A stretch of DNA of 64,000 bases, taken from assembly GCA_023974075.1 (NCBI GenBank), contig CM043799.1:2409449-2473448 (forward strand), written 5' to 3'. Source of the DNA: Chaenocephalus aceratus. Its lineage: Eukaryota; Chordata; Actinopteri; Perciformes; Channichthyidae. The translations under genes were made by a program, and so were the position numbers. The notes under the pieces are model-generated. The model made no database searches. It had not been told where the DNA came from and saw only the letters and a list, made by a program, of their open reading frames with translations. Below are positions 25,608 to 35,875 of the stretch, in pieces (positions within the stretch are counted from its first letter, which is position 1; every line of letters starts with the position of its first letter).

Positions 25608-26771
25608 CCGGCACGATGGCGTATAGTCTCTTGATCTTTGTAGAACAAAACATTGAAATGTCTTCAGCGTGGGTGAGCCACCGACCTTATTTCAGGAATC
25701 TAACCAAAAACCCATGGCAGCCGGTGTTAAAACGCCAACTCATTTCAGGTCTTATGACTTATTCCTGCACCTCTCTATAGGATACCCCATTAGTGTTGAA
25801 TCATTGCAAGTGTCTGATGCATCACAGCACTTCACGGAGAAGCATTAGGATCATAATGGTTTATTATTTACTTGTAGTCTTTCTTTTCTTTTCTCTGGGA
25901 TCTGAAAATGCATTGGTTGTACTGAGAAAATGATTTCTGAGGTCTGGGATCACAGCAGCATTACGACCAACACCTCCAATGTTAGTTTCACTAGGAGTAA
26001 CAGAAGACTATACAGTTGGACACATGTTGGCATCACCCAGTATTATCGATGTATTGACTCACTCTGACCAGGAATCTCTGATAAATCCCAAAAATCAATT
26101 CCGAACTGTTATTTTGGACTGATTTCTCTCTGATTGTGTGAATGTCGGTGAGTGAATATGTCCTGGTGACGTTATGTTCTTCTGAAAGTTAACCCAATCC
26201 AACTCTAAGCAAATTCAAAGATGCAAATCTACTATCGCACCGGAAAGCATATTTCCCCTCTTAATAATGGAAGTGAAAGGGAGGCAAATGGTAGTCTTGT
26301 AAACATGTACTCATGCTCTCAAAGACCAACATGACCCAAGTCAGTTCCTAATTGTTCTCAGAGTTAAATTGAGAGAATAGTGTATTGAGGATAACGTTGC
26401 TCTGCTTCTTCTGGATGTGGAAATAGCAGCTGTTTGCTAAAGGATAAGAATAAGCCTTATCAATAGTGTTCTTATCGTGATGCCAGACTTGCAGGCCTTG
26501 TATTTAATAATCCATCTCTTCTATTATTACTCATTGTTCTCACTTGTAGTGTGTGCCAAAACATACGATACGAAGAGACGTTTGAATGTACGGTATATTT
26601 CTAGTTCTCTTTTCTCGCTTTGGGAGGATCCAGGTTAGAGCTGAACAAAACTCTCATTCTCATCAACTCCATTCTTTCTTCCACTTTAGAGAGCAACTGT
26701 TGCTAGTGTGCCCCTCTCCTCTCTGTACAGCATGGCACAGAGTCCTGTAGTCTGCCGTTCAAGCAGCTGAG
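24214..26771. other. Non-coding stretch with small hairpins and a (TA)n tract
   Basis: No gene recognised. A hairpin with 12-bp perfect arms (CATCCCATTCTC / GAGAATGGGATG, loop ATGG) lies at about 24946-24973, followed by a cluster of GAGTACACAGAATA and GAGTACTCT motifs to about 25080. A (TA)n tract lies at about 25579-25602. Confidence 0.5.
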
Positions 26772-26894
26772 CAAGTCACCCCGACTAGTTACTCATTACT
26801 TTGATGTCAGCCTGTCTGAATGTGGACGCCCGACAAGTCACCCCCGACTTGTTTACTCATTACTTTGATGTCAGCCTGTCTGAATGTGGACGCC
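26772..26894. repeat. 62-bp tandem duplication
   Basis: Two copies of a unit starting CAAGTCACC (26772 and 26834) and ending GAATGTGGACGCC, differing by a few bases near CCGACTAGTT versus CCGACTTGTT. Confidence 0.9.
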
Positions 26895-27419
26895 AAACAG
26901 AGGCTTTTAATCACACTGTACTCTTTCTATCTATGGTGCATTTACAGTCGTGCATTTCTAAATACAGAACACAATAATAAAGTCCCGTAAAACACAATAG
27001 AAAAGCAGCTTGAAAATGAGGGGACCTAAGTATAGAACTGCACTTCAAGGCTCACAAACCACAGACTAAGAAACACTTGTTTCACTCATTTGTGTGATGT
27101 AACTTGCTTGTTTCTTGGCTTTTCTTTGTGTGACTTGCCAGCTGAAGAACATGTGACATCATCCCAGTGGCTACAGTGGAGGTTCATGTCTAAAAGTGTT
27201 TCGCTGACCTCATCTACAGCGAACATCAGGTTCTGGTAATGCTTCAGAAGCAAGCAGCCCCCCCCCACTCAGGAACACACTGCTCTGATATCACAGAGAG
27301 ACAGAGAGCGTTCAGAACATTGGAAGAGGTGGAATATCTCTTTTCTGTCAGATACAAAGCAGAGACAGATCCTATGGCTGGAAGACACACATACTGTAAG
27401 GGACCAGAGGGACCTGAGG
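26895..27419. other. Unannotated non-coding stretch
   Basis: No supported gene. A short minus-strand frame near 27086-27268 is not convincing as an exon. Confidence 0.35.
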
Positions 27420-27421
27420 GG

Positions 27422-27673
27422 GAAGAAGTACTCTTCTTTTACTTAAGTAAAAGTAGCAATACTACAGTGTAAACTACTTAAAGTACCAAAAGTAAAAGTA
27501 CTCATTATGCAGAAAGGCACATTTAAGCACCACATATTTTAAATGATTTTATTAAATGTATAGTGCATGTATATGTTCATCACGTCAATGTTGTATTGGA
27601 AAAGGTGAGGAAGTACAAGTACCCTCGGTTGTTTACTTTAGTACAGTACTTGAGTAAATTACACCACTGGTAG
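27422..27673. mobile_element. Short dispersed repeat rich in AAGTAAAAGTA motifs
   Basis: The left side has GAAGTACTCTTCTTTTACTT and AAGTAAAAGTA repeats; the right side ends TTGAGTAAATTACACCACTG. This composition is characteristic of a small DNA-transposon-like repeat common in fish. Exact termini and a TSD were not fixed. Confidence 0.4.
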
Positions 27674-28494
27674 GGAGGGACTAGTATTTAGATTTTGATC
27701 ATTCATATTAAGCTGTCTCTTGAAAATGTCCAGCTTTAAGAAACAGCAACACAAAACTACTAAAGCCCTCCTTCATAAGCACTTTTTACACTTTCAGTTG
27801 TTGTTTATTTGACAGCTGTATTCACAGGAACATAAAACACACTAAAGCTGCTCAAATGTATCAATTTATCGATTCGATTGTCTTAAATAAAGTCTAAAAC
27901 CAATGCAAAGGAATGCCTTTTGCAAAGACCCACACGGGTGCATGCAATCCAAATCTTTCTGAATGATGGATCGCTAGCAGAGGAGCAGTATGATGGACAG
28001 GGGTTCACACGCAGCTCAAATCCTCTCTCTGTCCAAACCAGTGATAACTCAAATTAAATCAAAATGAGACATGAGGTTGATTTTCTCTAAATCAACAACC
28101 AAACCACTTTTCTTGTTGGATCTGAAACTAATGTGTCCTGCTGCAGTAAGATGCACTTTACTACCATCAAACCCCGCAGCTGCCCTGCGCACTTGTGAAT
28201 GAAATACCACAGAGCAGGCAGTTACAGTGTGGGACTCAGCAGTTCGATATGGGCTCACACTCAGATGAGTTACTGTGTCATATGCGGAGCTTGGTGAGAA
28301 GATGTAGGGACTGTGTGTTCTGGAAAAGCACCCAAACACTCCGAAGTTACGCACATCTGAACGGCTCTATCCCGAGAGCAACGCAGCGTGCAGGGCATGG
28401 TGGCTGCTGCACAGACCCCTTACAACTATAGCTTTTATTATCACACAGTCATATATTATACTCTAATATCTCCTCCGTCCCAGGATGCTCCTAC
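27674..28494 (-). other. Probable start of clmn intron 1; no coding sequence seen
   Basis: This lies directly downstream (minus strand) of the exon 1 donor at 28494-28493, so it should be intronic if the exon is real. No second exon with a calponin-homology sequence was recognised. Confidence 0.45.
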
Positions 28495-28570
28495 CTTGCA
28501 GGTTCTGCACTCGGATGTCGCTGATCTGTCCGATTAATTCCTCCCGCTCGAACCACTCGTGTCCAGCCAT
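28495..28570 (-). CDS. clmn: Calmin, first coding exon (partial)
   Basis: On the minus strand an ATG at 28570 opens 25 codons starting MAGHEWFEREELIG and continuing QISDIRVQNLQ, plus one extra base, then a splice donor G|GTAGGA at 28494. This matches what I remember of the N-terminus of vertebrate calmin (human begins similarly, with REELIGQISDIRVQNLQVERE), and the phase-1 donor would rebuild the following Val codon. Calmin is a C-terminally membrane-anchored protein with two calponin-homology domains in its N-terminal half, linked to neuronal differentiation and actin binding; those domains are encoded by later exons not seen here. The codon between HEW and F differs from mammals (two residues shorter). 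The exon sits in a GC-rich segment. No second exon was found by eye; intron 1 may be very long. Confidence 0.8.
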
Positions 28571-28890
28571 TGTGAAGCGGGGAGAGCTGCAGGGATCCCG
28601 GCCAGGAGCAGCGAGTCTCCCCGGCTGGAGGAGGAGCTGCTTGCGGTCAGGAGGGGACTACTGTCCGACCGAAAGACTGCCTGCGCAAGGGACTCACGGG
28701 ATGGGTGTCGCTCACCGGCTGGGCATCGCTGCTGTTAGGGTTCGGGTTAGACCCGCGGAGACTCGGAGGAGCTGTGCGGCTCCGAGAGGACAGCCCGGGG
28801 GGAGAGTGAGGAGCCGGGCAGGGAGAGCTGCAGCACCTGGCGGTATTTCCGAGGTGGAGGAGCCGATCCAGAGCCCGCCACCTCCGCCCG
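28571..28890 (-). promoter_or_regulatory. GC-rich 5' region of clmn (5' UTR/promoter candidate)
   Basis: The 300 bases upstream of the clmn ATG are rich in CpG and GGAG/CCGG-type sequence, unlike the AT-rich surroundings, as expected of a CpG-island promoter. No TATA box is obvious. A 250-codon plus-strand frame passes through but is an artefact of this composition and the following CT repeats. Transcription start cannot be located from sequence alone. Confidence 0.5.
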
Positions 28891-28892
28891 CC

Positions 28893-28896
28893 TCTC

Positions 28897-28968
<72 letters not shown>

Positions 28969-29030
28969 CTCTCCTCTCTCTCTACTCTCTCTCTCTCTCT
29001 CTCTCTCTCCTCCTCTCCTCTCTCTCTCGG

Positions 29031-29085
<55 letters not shown>

Positions 29086-29217
29086 TCTTTCTCTCAGTCT
29101 CTCTCTCTCTCTCTTTCTCTCCACACTCTTCACACACACTCTTCACAACACACACACACACACACACACCACACACACACACACACACAACACACCACCA
29201 CACACACACACACACAC
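28893..29217. repeat. (CT)n then (CA)n compound microsatellite
   Basis: About 240 bases of near-pure CT with CCT and TCTT interruptions, then about 80 bases of CA with AC/ACC interruptions. On the clmn (minus) strand this is a long (TG)n(GA)n tract just upstream of the putative promoter. Such polypurine tracts can adopt triplex or GAGA-factor-type structures. Confidence 0.95.
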
Positions 29218-29523
29218 CAGGGTTGCCACTTTGGTAACCTGTCTGGAGTGAGATTTTGATATCATGGGTTTAATTACACATATGCGCACTACATGACTGC
29301 TATCGTGTCAGGTAGCGGGAACCTTAGCATATATATAGGATATATACAATATATACAAATACACAATATTGGACACAGACTATAAAGGGCACACAGCAGG
29401 CCCGTTTCTACGGGGGTGCATAAGGGTGCATTGCACCCTCAGTTGAGTCGTTATGCATCCTCATTTAAAAAAAAAAAAAATTAAAAGTGAAAAAAGTTAC
29501 ATTTAGCCTACTATTACTAACAA

Positions 29524-29539
29524 TAGTAGTAATAATATA

Positions 29540-29600
<61 letters not shown>

Positions 29601-29693
29601 AAGAAGAAGAAGAAGAAGAAGAAGAAGAAGAAGAAGAAGAAGAAGAAGAAGAAGAAGAAGAAGAAGAAGAAGAAGAAGAAGAAGAAGAAGAAT
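29524..29693. repeat. (ATA)n then (AAG)n microsatellite
   Basis: About 45 bases of ATA followed by about 120 bases of uninterrupted AAG, within the TTF-finger hAT element. Poly-Leu and poly-Lys type frames here are repeat artefacts. Confidence 0.97.
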
Positions 29694-30110
29694 ATAGTTG
29701 AAATAAAATAAATTGTAATTGTGGTTGAATAGCATTGTCTGCTGCATTTATTTGATCAATTTAAACGGTAAGTAACGTTATTATGTCAGGTGCGCGTGAC
29801 CTGTGCCGCTGCACATTCATCATCTGCAAGGTGCTGACACAGCAGTCAATGATGGATCAGAAAATGGTTAAATCAACCAGCCCTTATCGCCAGCATACAC
29901 TGCATCTACTGCAGGTAATAACAGTTCAGATCATGGGGACATTACATTACTGTCGTGGACACTAACGTCCTCCTGCCCGACTCTGCCCGCCTCGCCCACA
30001 GAGGCGGAGCAGCCACAGCCGTCTTCGTTACCCCAAACACTGCCACCCCCCGGCGGCCCGCAAGTGCCAGAGGACCTCTGCAAAACAGAGCATGCCCAGG
30101 TATATTTTAA

Positions 30111-30350
30111 AAAGCACCCAACTCGCCTGTACAGTATGGCGCTAATTTTGCAGCTCATGGTTTCAAAGCAGAGATTGGCTGGAATATTCGTGTAAAAAAA
30201 GATGCCATCTTCTGCTATGCATGTAGACATTTCGGTTCAAGTAAGTCAGATGCCTTCACCACAACTGGCTACAACAACTGGCGCCATGCTAGGCTACGTG
30301 ATAAGGGACTGGGAAGGCATGAATCAAGCAAAGAGCACATAGATCCATAG
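30111..30350 (+). pseudogene. hAT transposase fragment with TTF-type zinc finger
   Basis: In frame with codon 30132, the translation reads KAPNSPVQYGANFAAHGF, then VKKDAIFCYACRHFG, FTTTGYNNWRHARL and KGLGRHESSKEH before a stop at 30348. The pattern FCxxCRxF ... GYNNWxxA ... H..S..H is the TTF-type finger found in ZMYM-like hAT transposases. An in-frame stop at 30108 and the loss of everything downstream show that it is a dead fragment. Confidence 0.75.
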
Positions 30351-30639
30351 ATCTCTTAATGTTGCTCTCAAAGTGCACCAGATTGATGGTTTTAACTTCA
30401 ATATTTAAAAAAAAAATCTTCCCGGGGGAGCATGCCCCCGGACCCCCCCAGAGGAGGTGAGGACCCCCATAGAGGGTGTTAGGTACACTCCCCACTTATA
30501 AAAATAGCACTTTACCACTGCACCCTCTCTAATCTCAGATGCACCCTTAGTCATTTTGTTCTGGAACCGGGCCTGGCACACAGTTTCATTCACTAATGAA
30601 AGTCAAACACATGTTTGTTTCCACTGTTTTATTGTGTGC

Positions 30640-30890
30640 ATAGGCCTGTCGCGATAAGCAAATAATTGACTTATCGTACGATAAATAAAAATGAACTCGA
30701 TAACTTTTCTGACCTCGATACATTTACATTTACATGAGGATGTGACTAGCAGTTTGAAAGGATGTACTTGAATTATTATTATATATTATCATTATGTCAG
30801 TGGTCTAAAATGGTCACACAACGGTTCAGTTTAAAGTTTGGCATGTCATTTAACAGGAAAAAACATGGATTTAGGCTAATTTCGATGTCT
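30640..30890. mobile_element. Possible one-ended hAT fragment
   Basis: TAGGCCTGTCGCGATAAGCA (30642) followed by TTATCGTACGATAAAT resembles the terminal region of a fish hAT element. No matching right end was found before the LINE tail that follows. Confidence 0.35.
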
Positions 30891-31398
30891 AAAACGGCTT
30901 TTGTGAGAGCATGAATCGAATCCCAGAAAATGTTCTGGAGATCAGAATCTCAAAACAGATGCATGAATGTTCCTTCTTTTATTTTACATCTCGGACAGTT
31001 TGGAGAGTTTTCTTTAGAAATGGTATGCATCTTTATGGTTGTGAGGTAAAATGTGTTGATTCATTTAAAGTTTGCTTCTTTGATTTTATTGCTTGTGAAT
31101 GGAAAATGTATTCTTTCACAAATATTCAGTCAAGTAGTTTCATCTATCTGCATCCCTAAGTCTTTTTCCCAGATCTTTTTTAAAGTTAGAAAGGATGACT
31201 GAGCTCTTTTAGAAAAAACTGCATTAAGTTCACTAATTGTACCTTTGATCGTGCTCGATGACATCAATATCTTCTTCTCTTCAATATCTCCTCCTCTGAC
31301 TGTTTTTAAATGCCTTTTTCTTAATGTCTTTCCTTCTTGTAAAGCACTTTGAATTGCCTTGTGTTGAAAGGTGCTATATAAATAAACTTGCCTTGCCT
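30891..31398 (+). mobile_element. 5'-truncated LINE, 3' end
   Basis: The 3' end reads TAAAGCACTTTGAATTGCCT ... GGTGCTATATAAATAAACTTG and CCTTGCCT, a tail seen on fish non-LTR retrotransposons. The body from about 30900 has no intact frame, so the left boundary is approximate. Clade not assigned. Confidence 0.5.
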
Positions 31399-31880
31399 AA
31401 GGTCTGCTGCATGTTTTGTTGCATGTGTTATATTTGATGAAAACATTTAAATATTAAGAGTACATATGTAACAGAGTTATAAAGGTTGGTGTAAAATCCG
31501 GGTTAAATTGGAGAATTACGTTATCTGGTGTTACAAACGCGTGCCTGCATTACAGTAGCTTTGTTACCACAATGGATTGTGGGAGATTCTCATACCGCGT
31601 GAGGATCTGTTGAGAGTAACCCCTAGTTTCCACCAGGTGCGTCTGCGCCGCGGTTTTGGTCCGACCTCCTCTAGCGTCATAACCAAGCGGCAAACTCTGG
31701 GCCACTTCCGGGATGCGAATCAGGAAGTGCCTCAAACTACAGTTCATCTAGTGGCTAGTAGGAGCAGTCTGCAGAAGGGAGCAATTTCCATAGACCCCAA
31801 TCTTAAAATGCCCAACTTTACAGCAGAAATAAACATGTTTACATCGTGGTTTCAAAACATTTTATTCTCAGTATAGTTAT
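31399..31880. other. Non-coding with a dispersed-repeat fragment
   Basis: The segment near 31770-31850 (GGGAGCAATTTCCATAGACC and ATGCCCAACTTTACAGCAGA) resembles a common non-autonomous fish repeat. Boundaries not defined. Confidence 0.35.
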
Positions 31881-32285
31881 GGCGTGTTTCTACTACAGCG
31901 CGGAGCCCCGTTTAAGAGGGCTGTGACGTCAGCGGCCCGCTTTTGGTTGCATTTCCACTTGGCCTAGTAGCCTACCGGCTTGCGGGTCCTAATTCACAGT
32001 TGTTCTGGCCCCATAATATCGGGGTTCTAGGGCCAGGAATAAACAGGCTGTGACGTCACTCTCGACTGCTGATTGGTCAGAGAGAATCGTTGCAATATAT
32101 GCGACGCGTCGACGCATCGCATATAAATATATATATATATATATAGCGAAGCTTGCAGCATTTTTATAAACAGCATTTTTGTTAACAGAGGATCAACAAA
32201 AATGGCAAAGAAAAGCACACCGTGGTCCCCCGAGGAAGTTACGACGTACCTACACTTTAGATATTCATTGCTATCGGGATGTTAA
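31880..32285 (+). mobile_element. Left part of a PIF/Harbinger-like element
   Basis: Begins after a TTA with TGGCGTGTTTCTACTACAGC and runs through GC-rich subterminal DNA to a short frame (32202-32285) whose start MAKKSTPWSPEEVTTYL resembles the Myb/SANT-like protein that accompanies Harbinger transposases in fish. The right end and transposase are missing. A (TA)n tract lies at about 32122-32146. Confidence 0.45.
32202..32285 (+). pseudogene. Truncated Myb/SANT-like DNA-binding ORF
   Basis: 27 codons plus stop: MAKKSTPWSPEEVTTYLHF then eight unrelated residues. The W-S-P-E-E segment fits helix 1 of a SANT/Myb-type domain as found in the second protein of Harbinger transposons. The match stops abruptly after HF, so a deletion removed the rest. 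Confidence 0.4.
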
Positions 32286-32534
32286 GAGCATTCCATGGAA
32301 TATAACAAAAAGTGTATCTCGAGCTGAAGCATGTTGAAGCACTTGTTATAACCCATATGATACATATTTATTATACTCTTATAAGATGTATGTAGATAGA
32401 ATAAGAAATGTGCAGAATACGACAGTTTAATGGTGGAGGTATACACATATATTGAAAGATATATTGAATGCACTGTTGAGGAACCTGCGACCCAAGTTTT
32501 TCATTCATTGCATAACCACACCATAGTTGTGTAT

Positions 32535-32943
32535 CAGTGTTTCCGCTAGAATTTTTTCTCGCCGGTCAAATGTCCGGGCAGAATTTATTTTACCGGACAA
32601 ATTTGAAACTTACCGGTCATATTTCAATAATAATAATAAGAGTTGTGTAGCAGAGTTTCCGTTAGCAGGTAATTACCGGACTATGAGCAGATATGCTTCA
32701 GTTTAAAACTCAGTTCACGGGCTCATTTTTATATTGCTTCAGTTTATAATCGTAACAGATCGGAAAATTCAGATTCATTTTTCAATAAATTATTCCACAA
32801 ACAACAAACAACATAATTATTACATTCAAACAAACTACTTGTTTTAGATAACGTACATTATTCAAAAGTTTACATTACATTTGAATAATAACACGGGACG
32901 GGAGAAACGGATCCTCTCTTTTCCCCTCTCCTTCCCTCTCTCT

Positions 32944-32980
<37 letters not shown>

Positions 32981-33335
32981 GACAGCACGTCAGTTTCTCA
33001 AGCAGCTCCTGCAGCTCGCTAAACAGAGGGCGGGGCTTCAGGTGATTATGCAGAGCTGCGTGTCTCGGTCAGACTCAGCAGCTGATCTGATCTCTCTCTC
33101 GCGTCCGGTTACACTTCACTCGCGTTTATGTCCATATCGATCAGATCCAGCTCTCCTGATTGGCCTTTATAGAGAGCACCGATCAAACTATTAAGAGTGA
33201 ATATCGGCCGATAATGACCGGCGGCCGATCGATCGGAGCCTCCCTAATTATTACCAGACATTTTGACAGGCAGGTTTTGAATTTACCGGCTTTTAATACA
33301 TTTTACCAGCTAAAAACCGGCTAACGGAAACCCTG
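32535..33335. mobile_element. hAT-like element with perfect 8-bp TSD
   Basis: The left end CAGTGTTTCCGCTAG pairs with the right end CTAACGGAAACCCTG. The TSD TTGTGTAT is perfect (32527-32534 and 33336-33343). ACCGG motifs (TACCGGACAAATTTG, TACCGGTCAT on the left; TTTACCGGCTTTTAATAC on the right) are subterminal repeats. A second left-end-like copy, GTTGTGTAGCAGAGTTTCCG, lies at about 32642. A (CT)n run lies at about 32938-32978. No transposase seen. Confidence 0.85.
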
Positions 33336-33351
33336 TTGTGTATATGACAGA

Positions 33352-33600
33352 GATGGAGTACTCGAGTCGGACTCGAGTGCCGATTTTCGGGACTCGTGAC
33401 TCGACTCGCACACTGATTGACGTGACTCGGACTTGGACTCGTGAATTCTCGCGCACGATGACTTGGACTCGGAGTCGTGAATTATCGAGTACGCTGACTT
33501 GGACACGGACTCGTGAATTTCCCCCCCCCCACGATGACTCGGACTCGACTTGTACATTGACGCTCCGACTTGGACTCGAGCTAATTTTCTCTGGAGTCTG
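33352..33600. repeat. Imperfect tandem repeat with ACTCGGACT motifs
   Basis: Three to four units of about 36 bp of the type GATGACTTGGACTCGGAGTC, GTGAATT..., GCGCAC, with extra GACTCGAGTC copies on the left. This motif set is typical of subterminal DNA of a fish transposon family. A related GAGTCCAAGTCACTCTCGAG segment lies at about 43155-43195 in inverse orientation, but I could not prove that the two are ends of one element. Confidence 0.6.
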
Positions 33601-33639
33601 ATGTCCTCTATCCTGGCGTGTGCACCTGTGAGGCAAGTT

Positions 33640-35700
33640 CACGTACTGGTAGGCCTCCTCGATTATGGCAAAAATAATAATCACGATTATTTTGGTCAAT
33701 AATTGATATCACGATTATAAAGTACGATTATTCATTGACTTTGAAAACATCCATTTATTGAACTTTAAAACAAATACAAATAGTAATATGAACAGTATCT
33801 TTTTAACTGTTGATTACCCTGAACGTATAATTCAACTGAAAAACCAATACAAAAATAAATGATACATTTATATTTAAATAAATAATATCAAAATAATAAA
33901 TACCAATAAACAAAATCAACAAATATTTTGGAGCGTACTTCCACCAGCTACTAAACATATATAAATATGATGAATTAAAATAAATTAGATATGATAAGTT
34001 AAGATTAATTAGACTAAAATAAATTAGATCAAATATGTTGCAAGAGAGACGGCATTCATTCTAATTTGACAAGTGGGGTGGGGGAGGGGGAACGGGGTGG
34101 ACCCGTTCAAATCCAGTTTTGGACAGTCTGCCGTGGTTCCATCCCATTTCAAAGTGCTGTTCGACGCTCGGCGTAACCCTCGGAGCACACTCTCCAATCA
34201 CAGAGCTTGAGGACTATCACAGGGTTTCTCAAGCGAAGCGGAGAGAATACTTACTTCCCGGTGTAATATTCTCTAAAGCAAATGAGCTGCTCCGACCCTC
34301 GGTCCTGACGGACTCCAACTTGTGTTTATTAATCAAACAAATAAATAAACACAAGGATAATTATGTGTTATTTTTGAGTAAATGGAGAATTGCACAGGGG
34401 AAAATAACGTAGGCTATCTATGCCACAATTTTAGATGCGGCTTTTGTTAAACTAATATGTTTGCGCTGTGGACCAACACTATACATTGACGGGGAAGGGG
34501 GGTAGCAATAAAGATAACACCATTAAATAGTTACACAATATAACAGAAATAATATTGATAGCAGCGTCCCTAGCAACAAGTAACAAGTAGTTAATAATAA
34601 TAAAAAACGTCGAGAAAAAGGCATTTTAAACAGTAATTAAAAAGCAACACAATCTACCTGCATTGCATTACTCTAAACGTGTAATAACGTGCTTTAACCA
34701 GTAGGTGGTTTGGGTTAAAAAGCTGTCAAGTTTACAGTGTTAACAAAATAAAATATACTGCTGTTTCTGGTTTAGTTTACGACCATAGAGTGTATATTTA
34801 CGACAGATATATTTAGTTATTGTTTTGATATTTGTAACACAAAAGCGATGGAAAAAACCCACAGCAACACAGAAAAGATGGTCTTAACCTGACCCAGCGG
34901 TCTAGTATAAAAAACAATAATATCAAAACAAAATATTACTAGTAACTTTATTGTGAAATTCAAACTGAACGGCAAAAGAATAGTTTCCTGTCTATTCTGA
35001 GCCCGATCTCTGTAGATAAATAAAAATAAAGAACTACGACAGATGTGTAATATGGTTAATGCAGCCGAACCATTTATTACAATGCATTCATGTGATGACT
35101 CTCAAAGAGTAAAGCAAGCAATGCTGAATAAAGTATGATTTTATCTTTTACGAAACGTTTTTTTTTTCATATGGAATGCAGTTGGAGGTCAACCAATCAC
35201 AGAGCTTGAGAACTAATCACGGGGTTTGTCAAACAGAGCACATGGTGTAGTCCTAAACGATAGCTGGGGATTCTGGGTAGTGTAGTGTCTGCCATCCTTT
35301 ACTCCTGAAAAAATATGAGTTTCTCCGAATCGACGGGGAAAAATACAAACGCATTGCACACAATTTAAACCAATCAATGTTTTGTAATTAACAAGGATAA
35401 TCTGGTGTTTTTTAGTCGATGAGTAGTGCAGATATCACTGTAAAATCAATCGACAATAAGGGGAATACTTACTTCCGGGTGTACAATTCTCCGTTATCCA
35501 ATGGGATTGGACGCTCACATTGCCTTTAAGGGCAGCCGACACAAACGAATGCCGTGCTTCCATGAGCGTCAAATCCCGCTGCAGATGGGAATACATTGCA
35601 ATCAGTTGAAAGCTATTTGCGTCCCTTTATGAAGCTGAAGGAGCCTTGGAGCGTCACAACTGCACGCCACGGGACCCTGACCAAACGTCGCTCCTGGACG
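33640..35700. other. AT-rich non-coding stretch with repeat ends
   Basis: At 33648 GGCCTCCTCGATTATGGCAA, followed by AATAATCACGATTATTTTGG, looks like one end of a hAT-type element. Further in, two related segments (CCAATCACAGAGCTTGAGGA at about 34194 and CCAATCACAGAGCTTGAGAA at about 35193) and two ATACTTACTTCC segments (about 34245 and 35465) show internal duplication. No coding remnant recognised. Confidence 0.4.
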
Positions 35701-35791
35701 ATTATGGAGTGAGAGTGTGTTGCATTCAGCAGTGCACAGTGAAGCTCACACATTCAACTGTATGAACAAGCAATACTTTGAAATGCAAAAG

Positions 35792-35817
35792 TGTGCGTGT
35801 GTGTGTGTGTGTATATA

Positions 35818-35864
<47 letters not shown>
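35792..35864. repeat. (TG)n(GA)n microsatellite
   Basis: GTGTG run with a TATATATG interruption, followed by about 40 bases of pure GA. Confidence 0.95.
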
Positions 35865-35865
<1 letters not shown>

Positions 35866-35875
35866 TCTTTAATCA

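Larger units (their letters stand above)
29397..30575 (+). mobile_element. hAT element with TTF-type finger, internally deleted
   Basis: The left end CAGGCCCGTTTCTACGG and right end GGAACCGGGCCTG are inverted terminal repeats. The octamer GCACACAG is a perfect TSD (29389-29396 and 30576-30583). It carries a TTF-type zinc-finger remnant at 30111-30350, an internal (ATA)n(AAG)n tract and a distinctive CCGGGGGAGCATGCCCCCGG-like segment near 30420. Related pieces lie at about 36615-36730 and 41345-41420. Confidence 0.85.

Noticed and set aside
28485..29237. 250-codon plus-strand frame as a coding gene
   Set aside because: It runs antisense across clmn exon 1 and then through CT and CA microsatellites, giving Ser/Leu and His/Thr runs.
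29517..29747. Poly-Leu frame
   Set aside because: Artefact of the (AAG)n and (ATA)n microsatellite.
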